Shown in pieces: positions 1 through 11,491 of a stretch of DNA of 64,000 nt. The stretch spans positions 2,408,073 through 2,472,072 of the forward strand of contig CM047808.1 in assembly GCA_026214975.1 (NCBI GenBank), written 5' to 3'. The notes under the pieces are model-generated. The model was not told the origin of the DNA. It was given only the letters and a program-made list of their open reading frames with translations, and made no database searches. Origin of the DNA: Gentiana macrophylla (Eukaryota; Streptophyta; Magnoliopsida; Gentianales; Gentianaceae). The position numbers and the translations under genes were made by a program. Within the stretch, counting starts at the first letter, position 1; every line of letters begins with the position of its first letter.

Positions 1-105
1 GTTCCAAGTCGTAGGCAGTTTTTAGCTTATCGTGTATCCTCGTCGTCTCCCATGCTCATGGGTTTACCATAGTTTTGCAAGAGAGAAAAATTTATAACCA
101 CCAGG

Positions 106-1795
106 ATGCTGAAATCAACGTTTACTCCATCTTTATCAGCTGTTTTACCCACCAGAACCAAGCTCCCTAAACTTTCAAGCTTTATTTCCAGTGTATTAAA
201 ACAGTACCCACAAGCTGTTCGACAAAATGTCCCAGCCACCTTTAAGACTGCAGCTTATATCCCACACCACAAGCTTCCGCCAACTTCAGCTTACATTCAC
301 CTCCCATTCTGTCGTAAACGCTGCCACTACTGTGATTTTCCGATTATCGCCCTTGGATCCTCAACTTCATCCTCACCTCTACCCCTTGAAGACGACCCGC
401 GGATCTTGAACTACATACAAACACTTATCAGAGAGATTAAAGCCACCCCTGTGAGTTTTAGCCCCCACCCACCACTTGAGACCGTCTTTTTCGGGGGTGG
501 AACCCCTTCGCTAGTTCCCCCGAATTCGGTGTATGTATTGCTAGAATCTTTAAAAGCAAAATTCGGGATTCTTTCGGATGCTGAGATTTCGATAGAAATG
601 GACCCGGGCACATTCGATTGCGTGAAGTTAAAGAATTTGATGGAGATTGGTGTAAACAGATTGTCTTTGGGAGTGCAGGCTTTTCAAGATGATTTATTGA
701 AAGCTTGTGGAAGAGCTCATGGGGTCAAAGAAGTATATGAAGCTCTTGAGATTTTTAAGTCAAATGAGGTCAGAAATTGGAGTCTTGACCTCATTTCCTC
801 TCTTCCTCATCAGACTCTAGAAATGTGGGAAGAATCTTTAAGCCTCACCATTGATGCAAAGCCTCCTCATGTATCAGTATATGATCTGCAAGTTGAAAAA
901 GACACAAAATTCGGACATTTGTAAGTACGCATAACGCCCTAGAACTCGAGCCTAGCAGCGCTAATTAATTCATGATGGATCCAATAACTATTTAGGTCCA
1001 TATTTATTTCTTAGCCTAAAATGGTTAAGACAAGTTACTAAGTCCATTATGGCTTAAACAGCGCTGCTAGACATGAGTTCTGGGGCGTTTTAGTAAGTCT
1101 AAAAGTGACTATTATGTTTCTTTAGTTTCTAGTTTGTCCATTAATGGTGTTGATCAATATTTAGGTATACCCCTGGTGAGTTCCCACTTCCAACTGAAGA
1201 TTTATCAGCTGAGTTCTACAAAACGGCTTCAAGAATGCTAACAGAAGCCGGTTATGAACACTACGAGATTAGCAGTTACTGCAAAAAGGGTTTCGAGTGT
1301 AAGCATAACTACACATACTGGAAGAACATACCGTTCTACGGATTTGGACTTGGCTCAGCAAGTTACCTGAACGGTACCCGATTCTCTAGGCCCAGAAAGC
1401 TAAAAGAGTACGTGAATTTCGTGCAGAGTTTGGAGGATGGAACGATTAATTTCGGTGATAGTACCTCCGCGGATGCAAAAGACATGGCAATGGATATTGT
1501 TATGCTCTCACTTAGAACAGCTAAAGGGTTGGATTTGAAATCATTTGGAGATGTTTTCGGTAAAGATAAAGCTTTCTCTCTTTGTAAGGCTTATGAGCCT
1601 TATGTTGAAAGTGGCCATGTGATCGTCTCAGATGAACACAATCGCAGTATTGCTGCAAACGAGTTTTGTTTGTTACTACAACACGATGAACACAAAAAGC
1701 ACGAGGAGCTAGGTTTTCTACGTCTAAGTGATCCGGACGGATTCTTGCTTTCGAACGAGTTGATTTCTCATGCCTTTGCTGTCATCGGATCGTAA
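106..1795 (+). CDS. HemW-like radical SAM protein (coproporphyrinogen III oxidase-like), 2 exons
   Basis: The coding exons are 106-920 and 1165-1795, joined by a GT-AG intron that splits a Leu codon; the product is 481 aa. Cys69, Cys73 and Cys76 form the CxxxCxxC radical SAM [4Fe-4S] motif in the context FCRKRCHYCDF, and GGGTPS at about 130 is the usual SAM-binding glycine motif. The second exon carries the HemW-type stretches YTPGEFPLP and GLGSASYLNG and a HemN C-terminal-like region. By family knowledge, HemW proteins bind heme and act as heme chaperones rather than true coproporphyrinogen oxidases; that role is inferred here. The first 45 residues are rich in Ser, Thr and basic residues, which fits an organelle transit peptide. 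The start is the first ATG of the open frame. The gene ends 261 bp from the convergent cytochrome c6A gene. Confidence 0.93.
933..1089. repeat. Foldback element inside the HemW-like intron
   Basis: The two 30-bp ends, 933-962 and 1060-1089, are imperfect inverted copies (about 26 of 30 positions match). The inner sequence also pairs partially, so the unit can fold into one long hairpin. It fills most of the intron and looks like a small MITE. No clear target-site duplication is visible. Confidence 0.55.
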
Positions 1796-2056
1796 ACATG
1801 TATAGTAAAGAGCACTTGTAAGTTTCTGAAAGTTCCAATGCTTTGTGGTTGACATTTTAAGATATATGCATTACTACTATATATTTGATTATCCCCACAC
1901 GAGCGAAGAGCAAAGAATAAAAATCGAACTTCATTTCATCATGATGCCCTGAAAGTTGTGATGTTACAATAAGTTGGGTTATGAATTTAAAAATCGCCCG
2001 AATGATGGCGAACGCCGAAATATCCTATTCCGAAACCGCAACATCTTCCGAGCTAT

Positions 2057-3841
2057 CTATTCTATACTAGGCCAGCTTTGATCTGCTTGAAGTTTCACAA
2101 ATTCAGCTAAAAGTTTGATCTCATCATCTTGCAATCTAGGTCCAAATGTGCATTGTCCCCTTGGTGTACACTTCTCACCAAACCCCTGTAAAACAACAAA
2201 TATAAAGACATTTATACATATGTGTCTTGTGTATATATATATATATGGTAATGTCTGGCTGTAAACACTTACTGGCATTCTGCCCTTGCCAAAATATGTC
2301 ACTCTATATATTTCCTCTTCTGTATCCACTCCATTTCTGCAAATTTCACGGGGGGTGTCGATAAGATGATTTTTACCTATGATTGCACGGATTATCCGAC
2401 ACAGATATATATACCAGATACTTAGGATACACCACCCCTGCAGTAAATTTGCAATTTCGTAAAGTTGGATAATGGGTAGAAATTACCTGTGTAAGTCATT
2501 CAAGAACAATGTTGCAGCCTAGAATGTGATCAATATGAAACACACTTTTAGCATCAAACTATGATAACAACACAGTCAGTATCTCTGAAGCTAATTGGTA
2601 GTAGTAGATGAAGAAGATTATAGGTCTCACCGGCTGGATAATGTTTCCACCTCCATCATGACATCCGATGCAAGACCGATTAAACAAATTTGCGGCTTTT
2701 TGCGTATCAGCTGCTTGTGCCACTATATGAAATCAATGGGGAAAAAAAAAAAAAAAAAAATCATAAAAAAATAATAAAGGGGTGAGGAAGAAAAAAAACT
2801 GAAGAAACATGAACTTCTGCAATGACGGTGCAAGCCTCTCAGGAAGGTTGTACTAAGTGACATTCATCAGATTTCTGTAAATTTATAATTAAAATCGCTA
2901 TACACAGTCATATTGTGTGAAAGGGAGTAAACATGAAAAAGGATACGATACAAATCAAACCTTCTTTCAATTGGTTGTATTGTAAAATCTATCATGAAAA
3001 AAGTAAGATCAAATTCTACTTGAAATCAACATCACAAAACAAAAAGACAAACTTTATCATTTGGTTGGATTCCGTGAAGGGTCGTCTCTCTCGATTATAA
3101 GAGGTGTACATACAGCTCTTTGCACACTTATTGCATTTGAGCCCGAGGTGTGAAGGTTCGATTCCGTAAAGAGTCGACTTCTCTTGGTTATAAAAGGTGT
3201 GGGTGTACAGATCACAGCCCTTTCGGTTTGCACACCGTGCCAATATAATAAAATATAACGCTCGATTTACATCATTCACAATGCTCTGGGGCCCCTCCTC
3301 CTCCTCCTCATCAAAATCAGATAACTCAAATAGCAAAGCTATGAACCCTAATGCATCATCATCATCCCCAAATTTCTACCTAGCTCAGCAGCTTATAAAT
3401 AACAAATTAGGAAAGGAAATTGACAGTATTATTGACAATTTAGAAAATTAAACACAAAATAAAATTGAGAAAAAATATATACTTGCCAGGAGAACAGAGA
3501 AGAGGTATGGCAAGCACAGCACCCAAAACAGCTGCTGGAACCGCCGAATCTCTGAAGAAATTCACATGATGTTTCAGCTTCTTTCTTGTTTCAATTATCT
3601 GCACCTTCTGGGAAAAGAAAAGAACAAAAAAAAAATAGCAGAAAAATTGAGCGTCTGATTTTGGATGGGTAAAATACCATCCCCAAAATTTCAATTATTT
3701 CTCGAGAATTCGCATTATATGACGAAGATTTTGTGTACAGTTACAGAAATATACCTCTTTTAGTGAAGATGAGCAGCTCCTGATGCAAGAACACATGGAA
3801 GATCCAGAAAGAAGCTCCATGCTGTACAGTTTCAAGAGCAT
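2057..3841 (-). CDS. Cytochrome c6A, chloroplast thylakoid lumen, 6 exons
   Basis: Coding exons from the 5' end are 3755-3841, 3487-3607, 2631-2722, 2487-2518 (only 32 nt), 2273-2336 and 2057-2185, giving 174 aa. The heme motif CIGCH is at 87-91 and the axial Met131 lies in GKGRMPGFG. The c6A-specific insertion carries Cys138 and Cys144 (EKCTPRGQC), which by family knowledge form a disulfide. Residues 1-73 are a bipartite targeting sequence: a Ser/Cys-rich transit part, then a hydrophobic stretch (AAVLGAVLAIPLLC) ending in the lumenal cleavage motif AQA before ADTQ. This indicates Tat or Sec import into the lumen. Intron 2 must use a GC donor at 3486-3485 to keep the frame. A second in-frame ATG at 3820 would give 167 aa; the upstream one matches the family's usual length of about 175. 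Known c6A proteins are redox proteins of unsettled function. Confidence 0.93.
3090..3235 (+). repeat. SINE-like tRNA-derived repeat, copy 1 (in intron 2 of cytochrome c6A)
   Basis: It has a perfect pol III B box, GGTTCGATTCC, at 3155-3165, followed by a block shared with the copy near 4640-4860. Both copies end around the string gccctttcggtt. A partial internal duplication of the block lies just upstream at about 3068-3110. Confidence 0.45.
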
Positions 3842-5072
3842 GTATTTTGGAGACTTTTCAATCTTTAATTCAAGAACAAAGGGGAAGTTCTTGTACAGTG
3901 ACTTGTGGAATTATTTGACGTGTCATCATCTGACCATGTATCGTAAATTATCAAACTTCGTGTCGTCGTGTGATTCAGATGATGTCACGTCGAGTAAACT
4001 ATACAATTGAAGTCACCTTGCAAAGAATTTTCCGGAATCAAGACTCGTTTTCGTCTGAAGCATCATCCGTAAAGGATCTTATGATACCACGATAATAAGA
4101 TACCACATATAAATCTATGGTTATCGTTGTTGTTGTAGTATGATCCTTTGTACCGGTGTCGGTTTGAAAGGTGAAAATAGACTATGACAATTGACTATGT
4201 GAAATTTAATTCTTTGTTTATGAATCACGGTATGACATCGCTCTAAAAACGTTGTGGTATCACGTTTTAGATTAGGAGGGTAGTTGATCCAATATGAATC
4301 AACAATTTACGTATCGAGTCAAACAACTCTTTTACACAGTGATGATTGAACACGTCTCGAGTTCGCTCGAGCAGGGGATTTTTTTTTTTATCTAGATCAG
4401 ATAGACTAAGTTTTAACCATCCTCAGCAAAATTTTGAGCAATTTCAATCTCAAAAACAATGTTAATCTTTAAGGTGTTTGTGTTCGGTCATTTAAAAAAT
4501 ACGAAATAATACATATTTTTAATATATTATAACGATTCTCCATAAAATTCGTAAACATTTTTTTATAAACTTTAAAGTGCTCGAATTCAACTCATTAACC
4601 TTCGAGAAACAGAATTATAATTGCCCACATTAGTCTCCAAGGATATAGTACAGTGAGTAAAGAGGCAGGTCTTTGTAAGAAAGGCAAATTTTGACCTGAT
4701 TTGAGAGTGTGGAGGTTCGAATCCCTTAAAGGGATGATTTCTTTTAGTATCTTGGTATAATGGCAACTCATGACTCTGAGTCACTAGGTTACCTGATTAA
4801 CATCTTCACTCATTCTGTGGGACAGGGAAGTAGAGGCCCTTTCGGTTAGGGTTTAACCGTTTTTTATAATTGCCCACATTTTACAACTAAGGGGTCCACA
4901 ATGTGATCTAGATGAGTCAGATGGTGTAAAATTGGTGAACCCAATTTGCGGTCGATGACTACGATCAACAAACGAAAAGTCAATTCTCAGCTTTAAATTG
5001 ACTATGAAAAGTCGATTATCGCTATCGTGTCGCATCGATAGATTCAATGTCGTGCCAGTAAAGACGGCCTAT
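3842..5072. other. Spacer between cytochrome c6A and the hAT remnant
   Basis: This is AT-rich and holds the upstream region of cytochrome c6A, one SINE-like copy (4640-4860), and short GTCGATT-type repeats near 4945-5045 that recur elsewhere in the window. No coding region could be supported. Confidence 0.6.
4640..4860 (+). repeat. SINE-like tRNA-derived repeat, copy 2
   Basis: A B box, GGTTCGAATCC, lies at 4714-4724. A weak A-box-like stretch (tatagtacagtgag) lies about 65 bp upstream. The downstream part shares the ccctttcggtt end with copy 1. No tRNA cloverleaf forms, so this is a dispersed repeat and not a tRNA gene. Confidence 0.45.
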
Positions 5073-5086
5073 CTATATCTTAGTAG

Positions 5087-6428
5087 ACGTGACCGGTTCC
5101 GGGCCGGTTCCGGGTCCATGGCACGACCCTCCGGTTCGGGTCCAAAATGGAACCGAAACCGCCGGTTCCATTTTCTAGCCGGTTCCGCGGTTCCGGGAAC
5201 CAGCGGGTTTGGCGGTTCCCGGTCCGGTCCGGTCTCGGCGGTTCCGGTCGGTCGGTTGAGATCAGATCACGGTTCCGATTACGGTTCCGATCACGGTTCC
5301 AATCCCGGTTCAAAAAAATCAATTTTTTTACAAAATTTGTATAACTTACGTTAAAATTAATAATAAATTTAATTGGTTATTAAACTATGTATAATATTTA
5401 ATTTCATAAGTATGTTTAAAAAAAAAACACAGCTGGCTTGTATAATATTTAAATAAAACAATTGCTAAGAAAATAAAGAAAAATAACATGGATTAACTTT
5501 TAACATTCATTATAACGACCATTTTCGATTACATTAATTTATTAGAATACAATAAATGATGGATAAATTAAACATAAATGATGGATACCGATTATTACGT
5601 ATATGTTACATATGATAAAACTAAATTAATACAACAAAACACTACAACAAGCAACATTCAACATTGATATTACATCGATTTTTCATAACGTGCGTGTTGG
5701 CGTTATTACGTCACATCCTACCTGGCTACCCGCCCTCGACGTATCCCCGCATCATGCATATAATTTTCATATTCCTCGGAATGCCTTATTCAGTAAATGT
5801 CGATATATAAGAACCAAGCCCGATTCCACGCTCGAATGATACGCTTTTTCACAAACGTTACAAACAACCTTAAATTTTGAATGATTCACTTCGGTAGTTT
5901 CATCAAGAACATTTTTTTCGGGAAAAAAAATGAAAAGCGCAGACACAATGATCGACATTGCAAAATAATATATTTGAATGTGATAAAGAAACGAATTTAT
6001 TCGAAACAACTTCAAATCACTATTATCAAATATATTATAATTGTAGATAATATTATAATATGTGAGTTAGAATATGAGAGATAGAAAAGAATTGTGGGTA
6101 AAAATTGATGAAATTGATATGTATTTATAATGTGATGAGTGTGTGATATTTTAAAATAAAATAAAATAAAATCAAAATTTTTGAATATATATCCGTTGGT
6201 CAAATTTTGAAGGAAAAAGAAAAAGGAAAAAAACGAAAATTCAAAAAAAATCAAAAAAATTTAAAAAAATCAAAACCGCCGGTTCCGGTCTTCCGGCCGG
6301 TTCAATCATTGGCGGTTTTCATTGATTCTTTTCGTCGCCGCCACCAAGGTCGATGAGCCAGCGCGCGATTTGGGCCGTGGGCCGTGGGCCGGCCGGGTTG
6401 AACGGTAGGTCGGTCGGAACGGTCAGGT
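5087..6428 (-). mobile_element. Decayed hAT-type DNA transposon
   Basis: The ends are GC-rich clusters of CCGGTTC-type repeats (5091-5310 and 6275-6425), as in hAT subterminal regions. The terminal sequences acgtgaccggttcc (left) and, inverted, acctgaccgttcc (right) pair. A 16-bp direct repeat, ctatatcttagtagac, sits at 5073-5088 and 6429-6444, longer than the 8-bp duplication usual for hAT. The AT-rich middle holds a BED zinc-finger remnant on the minus strand. The rest of the transposase is missing. Confidence 0.6.
5767..5886 (-). pseudogene. BED zinc-finger remnant of hAT transposase
   Basis: The peptide contains CNVCEKAYHSS followed by SGLVLIYRHL, which matches the CxxC...H spacing of BED fingers at the N-terminus of plant hAT transposases. 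Only about 39 residues are recognisable and no catalytic or dimerisation domain follows. Confidence 0.5.
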
Positions 6429-6489
6429 CTATATCTTAGTAGACATAGTTTTGCATAATATCAGCAATTCACTTATTCCCCTTCATTCT

Positions 6490-6690
6490 TTAAATTACAG
6501 ATACATTATCACAGGTCTTAATTTGCACCACGTCAAACTTACTGATGCACCACACTGAATCGATTTTTTAAAAGACGAACCTCGAGTCAATGATCGACTT
6601 TCGAAAGGTTGATTCCCGCATTCAGCCTTCGGAAAGTCGATTCTTAACTGAAGAAGACTTCTAAAAGGTCGATTCATTAATAATTTCATT
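6490..6690. repeat. GTCGATT-type MITE-like repeat, partial
   Basis: Repeated copies of short motifs such as gtcgatt and aaaggttgatt in both orientations resemble the better preserved elements at 16367-16611 and 26746-26983. It also shares the phrase tgcaccacactgaatcga with that family. Ends are not clear. Confidence 0.4.
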
Positions 6691-6946
6691 AGGTTTTATG
6701 CAACCAATAAAAATAAAAAACACTCCAGTTGCCCTGCTTTTGAACAAGACTAAAACCAATTAAATATCTAGCAAAAAAAGCCTTAACTATTTCGAATAAA
6801 ACAAGAACCCTAATGAAAAGATTAAGATTAAGAAAGCATAAGTCATAATTTTTCCATTCAAGATTCCAACCGAACACGTCGTATTCGATTGAAAACTTCA
6901 TCTGCAATTATTTTTGCTGCAAAATACAAGGTTTAGTTTCGATTAC

Positions 6947-9900
6947 CTACTCGAGGAACAAATTTTTCGAAACAATAACCTCTAGCTCCTCATTTCCAAA
7001 GTCTTTTTGCGTTTCCTGTATTTCAACAGCTGAAATAGCAGCATTGTGTGATGCATGAACTTCGATCTTCTTCAAGGTAAGTATTTCTCCGAAACAGGGC
7101 GGTATTCCATTCAGGGCGTAGCATTTATTCACGATAAGTACCTCCAGGCTAGGAAAAGACTCGCTAAACGCAATCCATTTAGCCAAAGGTAATCTGTTCA
7201 GTTTCAAAAACTTAAGCTTCGGGAATTCCGTATCTTCCATATCCCATTCAAGTCCAACAAAGGCCTTACGTAGTAGCTTCAGAACCTCGAGACAGGGCAT
7301 TTTACTGATCGTTAGTAAATATTTCCAGGTAAGTTGCAACGTGATAACAATAGTTTCTTAAGAGTTGAAGGAAAGTTTAATGGAGTTGTTAAATATAGCT
7401 TTCTCGCACAAGAAACCTTCAGTAACTCGAGTTTACTAAGAGAGTCCAGTTCCGGAAAATGCAAACTCTTGGGTAAAAATTCAAGTTTACTACTAAGAGA
7501 ATCCAGTTTTGTAGAACGAGGAATCTTGTCCGATTCTTCTGCAAAATGATCGTAATTGAAGCTTAGTTTTCGAAGAGAAGGTGACCTTTGTAAAAGGTCT
7601 TCAAAATCTTTTGTTGAGAAGATAGCTGGTGATGAAAAGCTTTCCAAGTTAACCATTTGGAGGGAAGCTTCTTCACGATTCTCGACACCCAAAATACTTA
7701 GGTAGCACCGACCGACATCCACATGCCTAAGCCTTTTCATGTTCCAAATAGTTTCGGGCAACTCTAACTTAGATCTTCTGCTTCCCGTAAGAATCAGAAC
7801 TTCTAGATTCCAGAGATCGGATATAGAAGATGGAACTATGGTCCAACTTTCAAGTGGAAATGAAGTAGCTATAAATCTCAGATGAACTAGTGAAGCTATC
7901 TCTTTGATAAAATATCTATCCCATTTTAAATCTTCCAAATCCACCACTTGAACAAGTTTCAAGTTGCTGTAATGAGGACGGTCATGACGAATAATTCCCC
8001 ATTTACGACTATCGAGTAGAGAGTGGATACTTGGACATATTTTTGTAGCATCACCAAGATATTTCCCTTTCATACAAAGACGATATGGATTACGTACGGT
8101 GGAACTTGAGGAATTAGAAGCAGCATGTCCGTCCATTAATTGGAAAAAGTTCAACTCTTGAGCCTTTCTTTGACAGAATTCATGTACTAGATCATGAATC
8201 CGGCAACTTTTAATCCCACCGTATGAACTTCTCTCATTAACAATCACAAGGCTTCGATCAACTAGATCACATAAATACTCTTTCGCCACTTTTTCTAAGT
8301 TTTCCCTGTTGGAATTCTGCACAAATCCTTCAGCAATCCATAGTAGCGTCAACTTATTCACATGAATTAATGTATCTTCTGCAAATGCTCCAAAATAGAG
8401 AAAGCATGGCTTCAGATGCTCTGGTAAATGCTGGTAACTTAATTCCAGCACGTCCATACAACCTTCCGTAGAAACATAGGAACCTATTGTTTTAGAAATT
8501 TTATTCCACCAAGTTAGACTTCTTTCGGTTCTAGCCAGAAGACCTGCAATTAAAACAATTATCAAAGGAAGCCCTTTGCACTTCTTTGCAATCATCTTCC
8601 CAATGTCTAGAAAACTTGGTGGACAACATTCTGAACGGAATGCTTTCCTTCTCAACAACTCCCAACTTTCTTCATCAGACAAAAGGCGCATGTGATGAAG
8701 GATACAATCTTTTTTGGCTTGTAAAGCAACATTACGAATACGCGTCGTGAAAATAACTCTACTTCCATTTTGGTCATTCGGAAGTGATCTTTTAACTTCA
8801 TCCCAGGCCTTAACGTCCCATATATCGTCCATTATAATAAGGTACCTTTTACCTTTGAGACACTTACGGAGCATTTCGGCCAAATCTTCTTCCTTCATAT
8901 CATACATTTTGTCATCCTTCCCCGTGATATCACCTAGGATATCGAGCAATATCTTTATAGCATTGTGAACTTGGGAAACGATACAATAAGCAAACATGTT
9001 AAAATGATGCCTTACCGCGAGGGCATTGTAAACCTTGTTAGCCAAGGTAGTCTTTCCTAGCCCAGCCATACCAACAATAGCAACAATATCAAGAGAATAA
9101 GATCCCTTTATAAGATTTTCAACTATTATGTCTACCTCCTCCTCCAAACCCACCATCACTTGATTGAAACCTGAAGTCCAGGGATCTTCTCGGACTTTAT
9201 TTAGAGCAACTGTTGAACAATTGAGGACTCCACCATCATGCGTCTTTCTACCTTCAATCTTCTTAAGCTTGATCTTAACAACCTTAATTTCGTCTAGGAC
9301 CTCCATAAGACGTGCCATATTATACCATAGTTGATGGCCAATCACCGAACACGAATTGATGGCATATTCTGTTTGGTATGCCAAATTGATAACTTTTAAC
9401 CAAGTATCCTTTAGTTCTTCATGCTCTTTTTGTTGTTCAAAAAGATCACTGAGATATGGCCTCAAAGACATTAGTTCCTCCTCAATGCTGATAATCAGAT
9501 GCTTTGCAAAAGGGATGAAATCCGTATCTCTGTTCAGCTTCTCCTTCAAGAACCCAAGATTTTGTAAGAGGAAGTCGAAAAATCCAAGACCATTAGTCTT
9601 TGGGAGACTAAATGAAAATGGATCCCGGATTTGGTCGTAAACCAGTTGAATCTTGCCCTTTACTAGCTCAACCTTCCTCATAAAGTCACTTAAACATGCG
9701 TTTGGCTGGGAGAAATTCCCTTTCATGTCATCAATGGAGAGAACAAGATACAGATCCTCATTGACAAGAACCTCAATTTCTACGGTTGTCATCTTCAAAT
9801 CTTCATCCCCTACGTGCTGATCAGGTGGATTAGCTAGAAATGCTATAACGAACGTTAAAGATTCTTGAAGGATTTGAAAATCATCCTTCAAAATATCCAC

Positions 9901-10734
9901 CAGAATCTCGAACAGAAGATCAAGAAATATTTGAATAATCCGTCCCAAAACAAGAGAGTCTAATTGCCTCAACTTCATTTCCTGTAAGAACCTAATGCAA
10001 AACGCCTTAAAAACGGGGTCACATGGTTTGATCTTCTGCATCACATTAAACAAGAAAATATTCAATTTTGTTGCCATTTCTTCATCCACTGTTTTCACCC
10101 AATACAGAAATATTAGGCATGCTGAATTGTGAGCAAAGCCATGGACAGCAACCTCGAACTCTCGCATTTCCTTAAAACCTCTCCATTTCTTAGGTATAAG
10201 AAATAACAGATTATACAACAATCTTAGCTTCTTCTCTAAAATTTCCATTTGATTCTTCACCAAAACGATTTCATCATCGGTTTTGTACTCGTAAAGATCC
10301 TTCAGATTCTCGAGAATAAAATCAACAAATTTCTGATCCGTTTTGTTCTTGCATCTCAATGAATACTGTAACAGAAGTTCACACGATTCTTCATATTTTT
10401 GCTTACAGTAATCTATACTGCCTTGTAGATCTACAATCCAGTTTTCGCATTCAAGTTTTGTAGAAAGAGTAAAAAGTACATACCTCGATTCTCCCCATAT
10501 AGCTTCCCGAGTATGTTGTACAGGAATTAAAATCTTTCTGATAACTGAATCAGTATTTTTCAAGGTTAAAAGGGACCAGAAGAACATTTTCAAGAATCGT
10601 AGACCCAATTTACAAGATTGAATCTTTTCCAAAATCTGATCAGCCCATAATGTGGAATTTTCAGAAATCAAAGGGAGCTCCTTTTCAAGAGAAGAGAGCT
10701 CTGCAAGAACAGAGTCAACGCAAGTGCGAACCAT
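6947..10734 (-). CDS. R1-type CC-NB-LRR disease resistance protein, frameshifted in the LRR
   Basis: The main reading frame runs 10734-7312 (1140 aa) and is single-exon. A long R1/Solanaceae-type N-terminal region (about 1-540) is followed by the NB-ARC: P-loop GMAGLGKTTLANKVYN near 553, kinase-2 KRYLIIMDDIWD, RNBS-B GSRVIFTTRIRN, GLPL as CKGLPLIIVLIAG, RNBS-D LKPCFLYFGAF and an MHD variant, IHD, near 846. LRRs follow from about 900. The frame stops at 7312, but the LRR continues in the next frame to 6947 without a break in homology-like pattern; a single missing base near 7325-7330 explains this. The protein would be an intracellular immune receptor; its C-terminal ~125 LRR residues are lost if the shift is real. 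It could also be a sequencing error. Confidence 0.9.
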
Positions 10735-11235
10735 TTTCTCTATTTTATAGTTCCTCTCTTTTTTTTGAAAGTAAAAATAGCAGCTAACAAAGACCGGAAT
10801 AGGAGTTGAAACGTTTTACCTTGAGTGATTACAGACGAGAATCCATGCAATAGCTCAGAAAAATTGTGGGTAGTGAAACTAAAAAAAAGCCATCTCCGAA
10901 AATGTCAACTATCATACTAGCAAAACTCGCATGATATGAAGAAGATTTATGAACAGAAAAAAGTGTATTTTAGTGATGAGCAGCATCTTCTGATGCAATA
11001 CATGGAAGTCAACACTCAACAGAAGGAAGCGCCATGCCTTTGGCTTCTCTATTTCACGAGAAATATTTGTGTGGAGCAGAGATTTTAAACTGAAGGTCGA
11101 AAATATTTTTTAGATTCGATTTTACCCAAAGATTCAATTATACAAATGTTGGAAATAAACATTCGACTCTGTAAAATCAAAGGATAAGTATAGATTTAAA
11201 AATTTGATGCCTCTAAAGTCTAAAGTAGATATCGA
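10735..11235. other. Upstream region of the NLR gene
   Basis: This holds the probable 5' leader and promoter of the minus-strand NLR and a decayed copy of cytochrome c6A exon 1 with part of its first intron (10868-11040). No other gene was seen. The Copia element begins at 11236. Confidence 0.55.
10868..11040 (-). pseudogene. Decayed duplicate of cytochrome c6A exon 1 and part of intron 1
   Basis: The segment aligns by eye with 3663-3850, in the same orientation. Shared strings include ttttagtga.gatgagcagc, tctgatgcaa and catggaag. The counterpart of the exon reads atg-gcgcttccttctgt and then hits a stop; the donor site after the exon is not conserved. It lies directly upstream of the NLR start (10734) on the same strand. 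Confidence 0.6.
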
Positions 11236-11464
11236 TGTAAAATATCAGTACTAAAACAAGACTGAAGGAATGTATTTTATTCGTTAAGCAAAAGACTATA
11301 AATAGCCAAAAACAGCAGCAAAACATAAAAGCACTTTTGTAGCACAACACGTACAGTGCCAAAACAGAAAAAGACTAAGTCATTGTTCCTAAAGAATAGG
11401 ACATTATTAACAGCAAGAAGACTAAATCAAACTACTTAATTAATTCACACACTAAGTACTAACA
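11236..11464 (-). repeat. 3' LTR of Copia element 1
   Basis: It is 229 bp and nearly identical to 15514-15753, with TG...CA ends. ATCGA TSD lies on its outer side. Confidence 0.92.
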
Positions 11465-11491
11465 TTCCCTCCCTTAAGCTGAAGACTCCTT

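Noticed and set aside
4711..4730. Possible tRNA gene (B box GGTTCGAATCC)
   Set aside because: No acceptor, D or anticodon stem pairing could be drawn; a SINE-like repeat explains it better.
5080..5354. Arg/Gly/Ser-rich frames on both strands
   Set aside because: They come from the CCGGTTC subterminal repeats of the hAT remnant.
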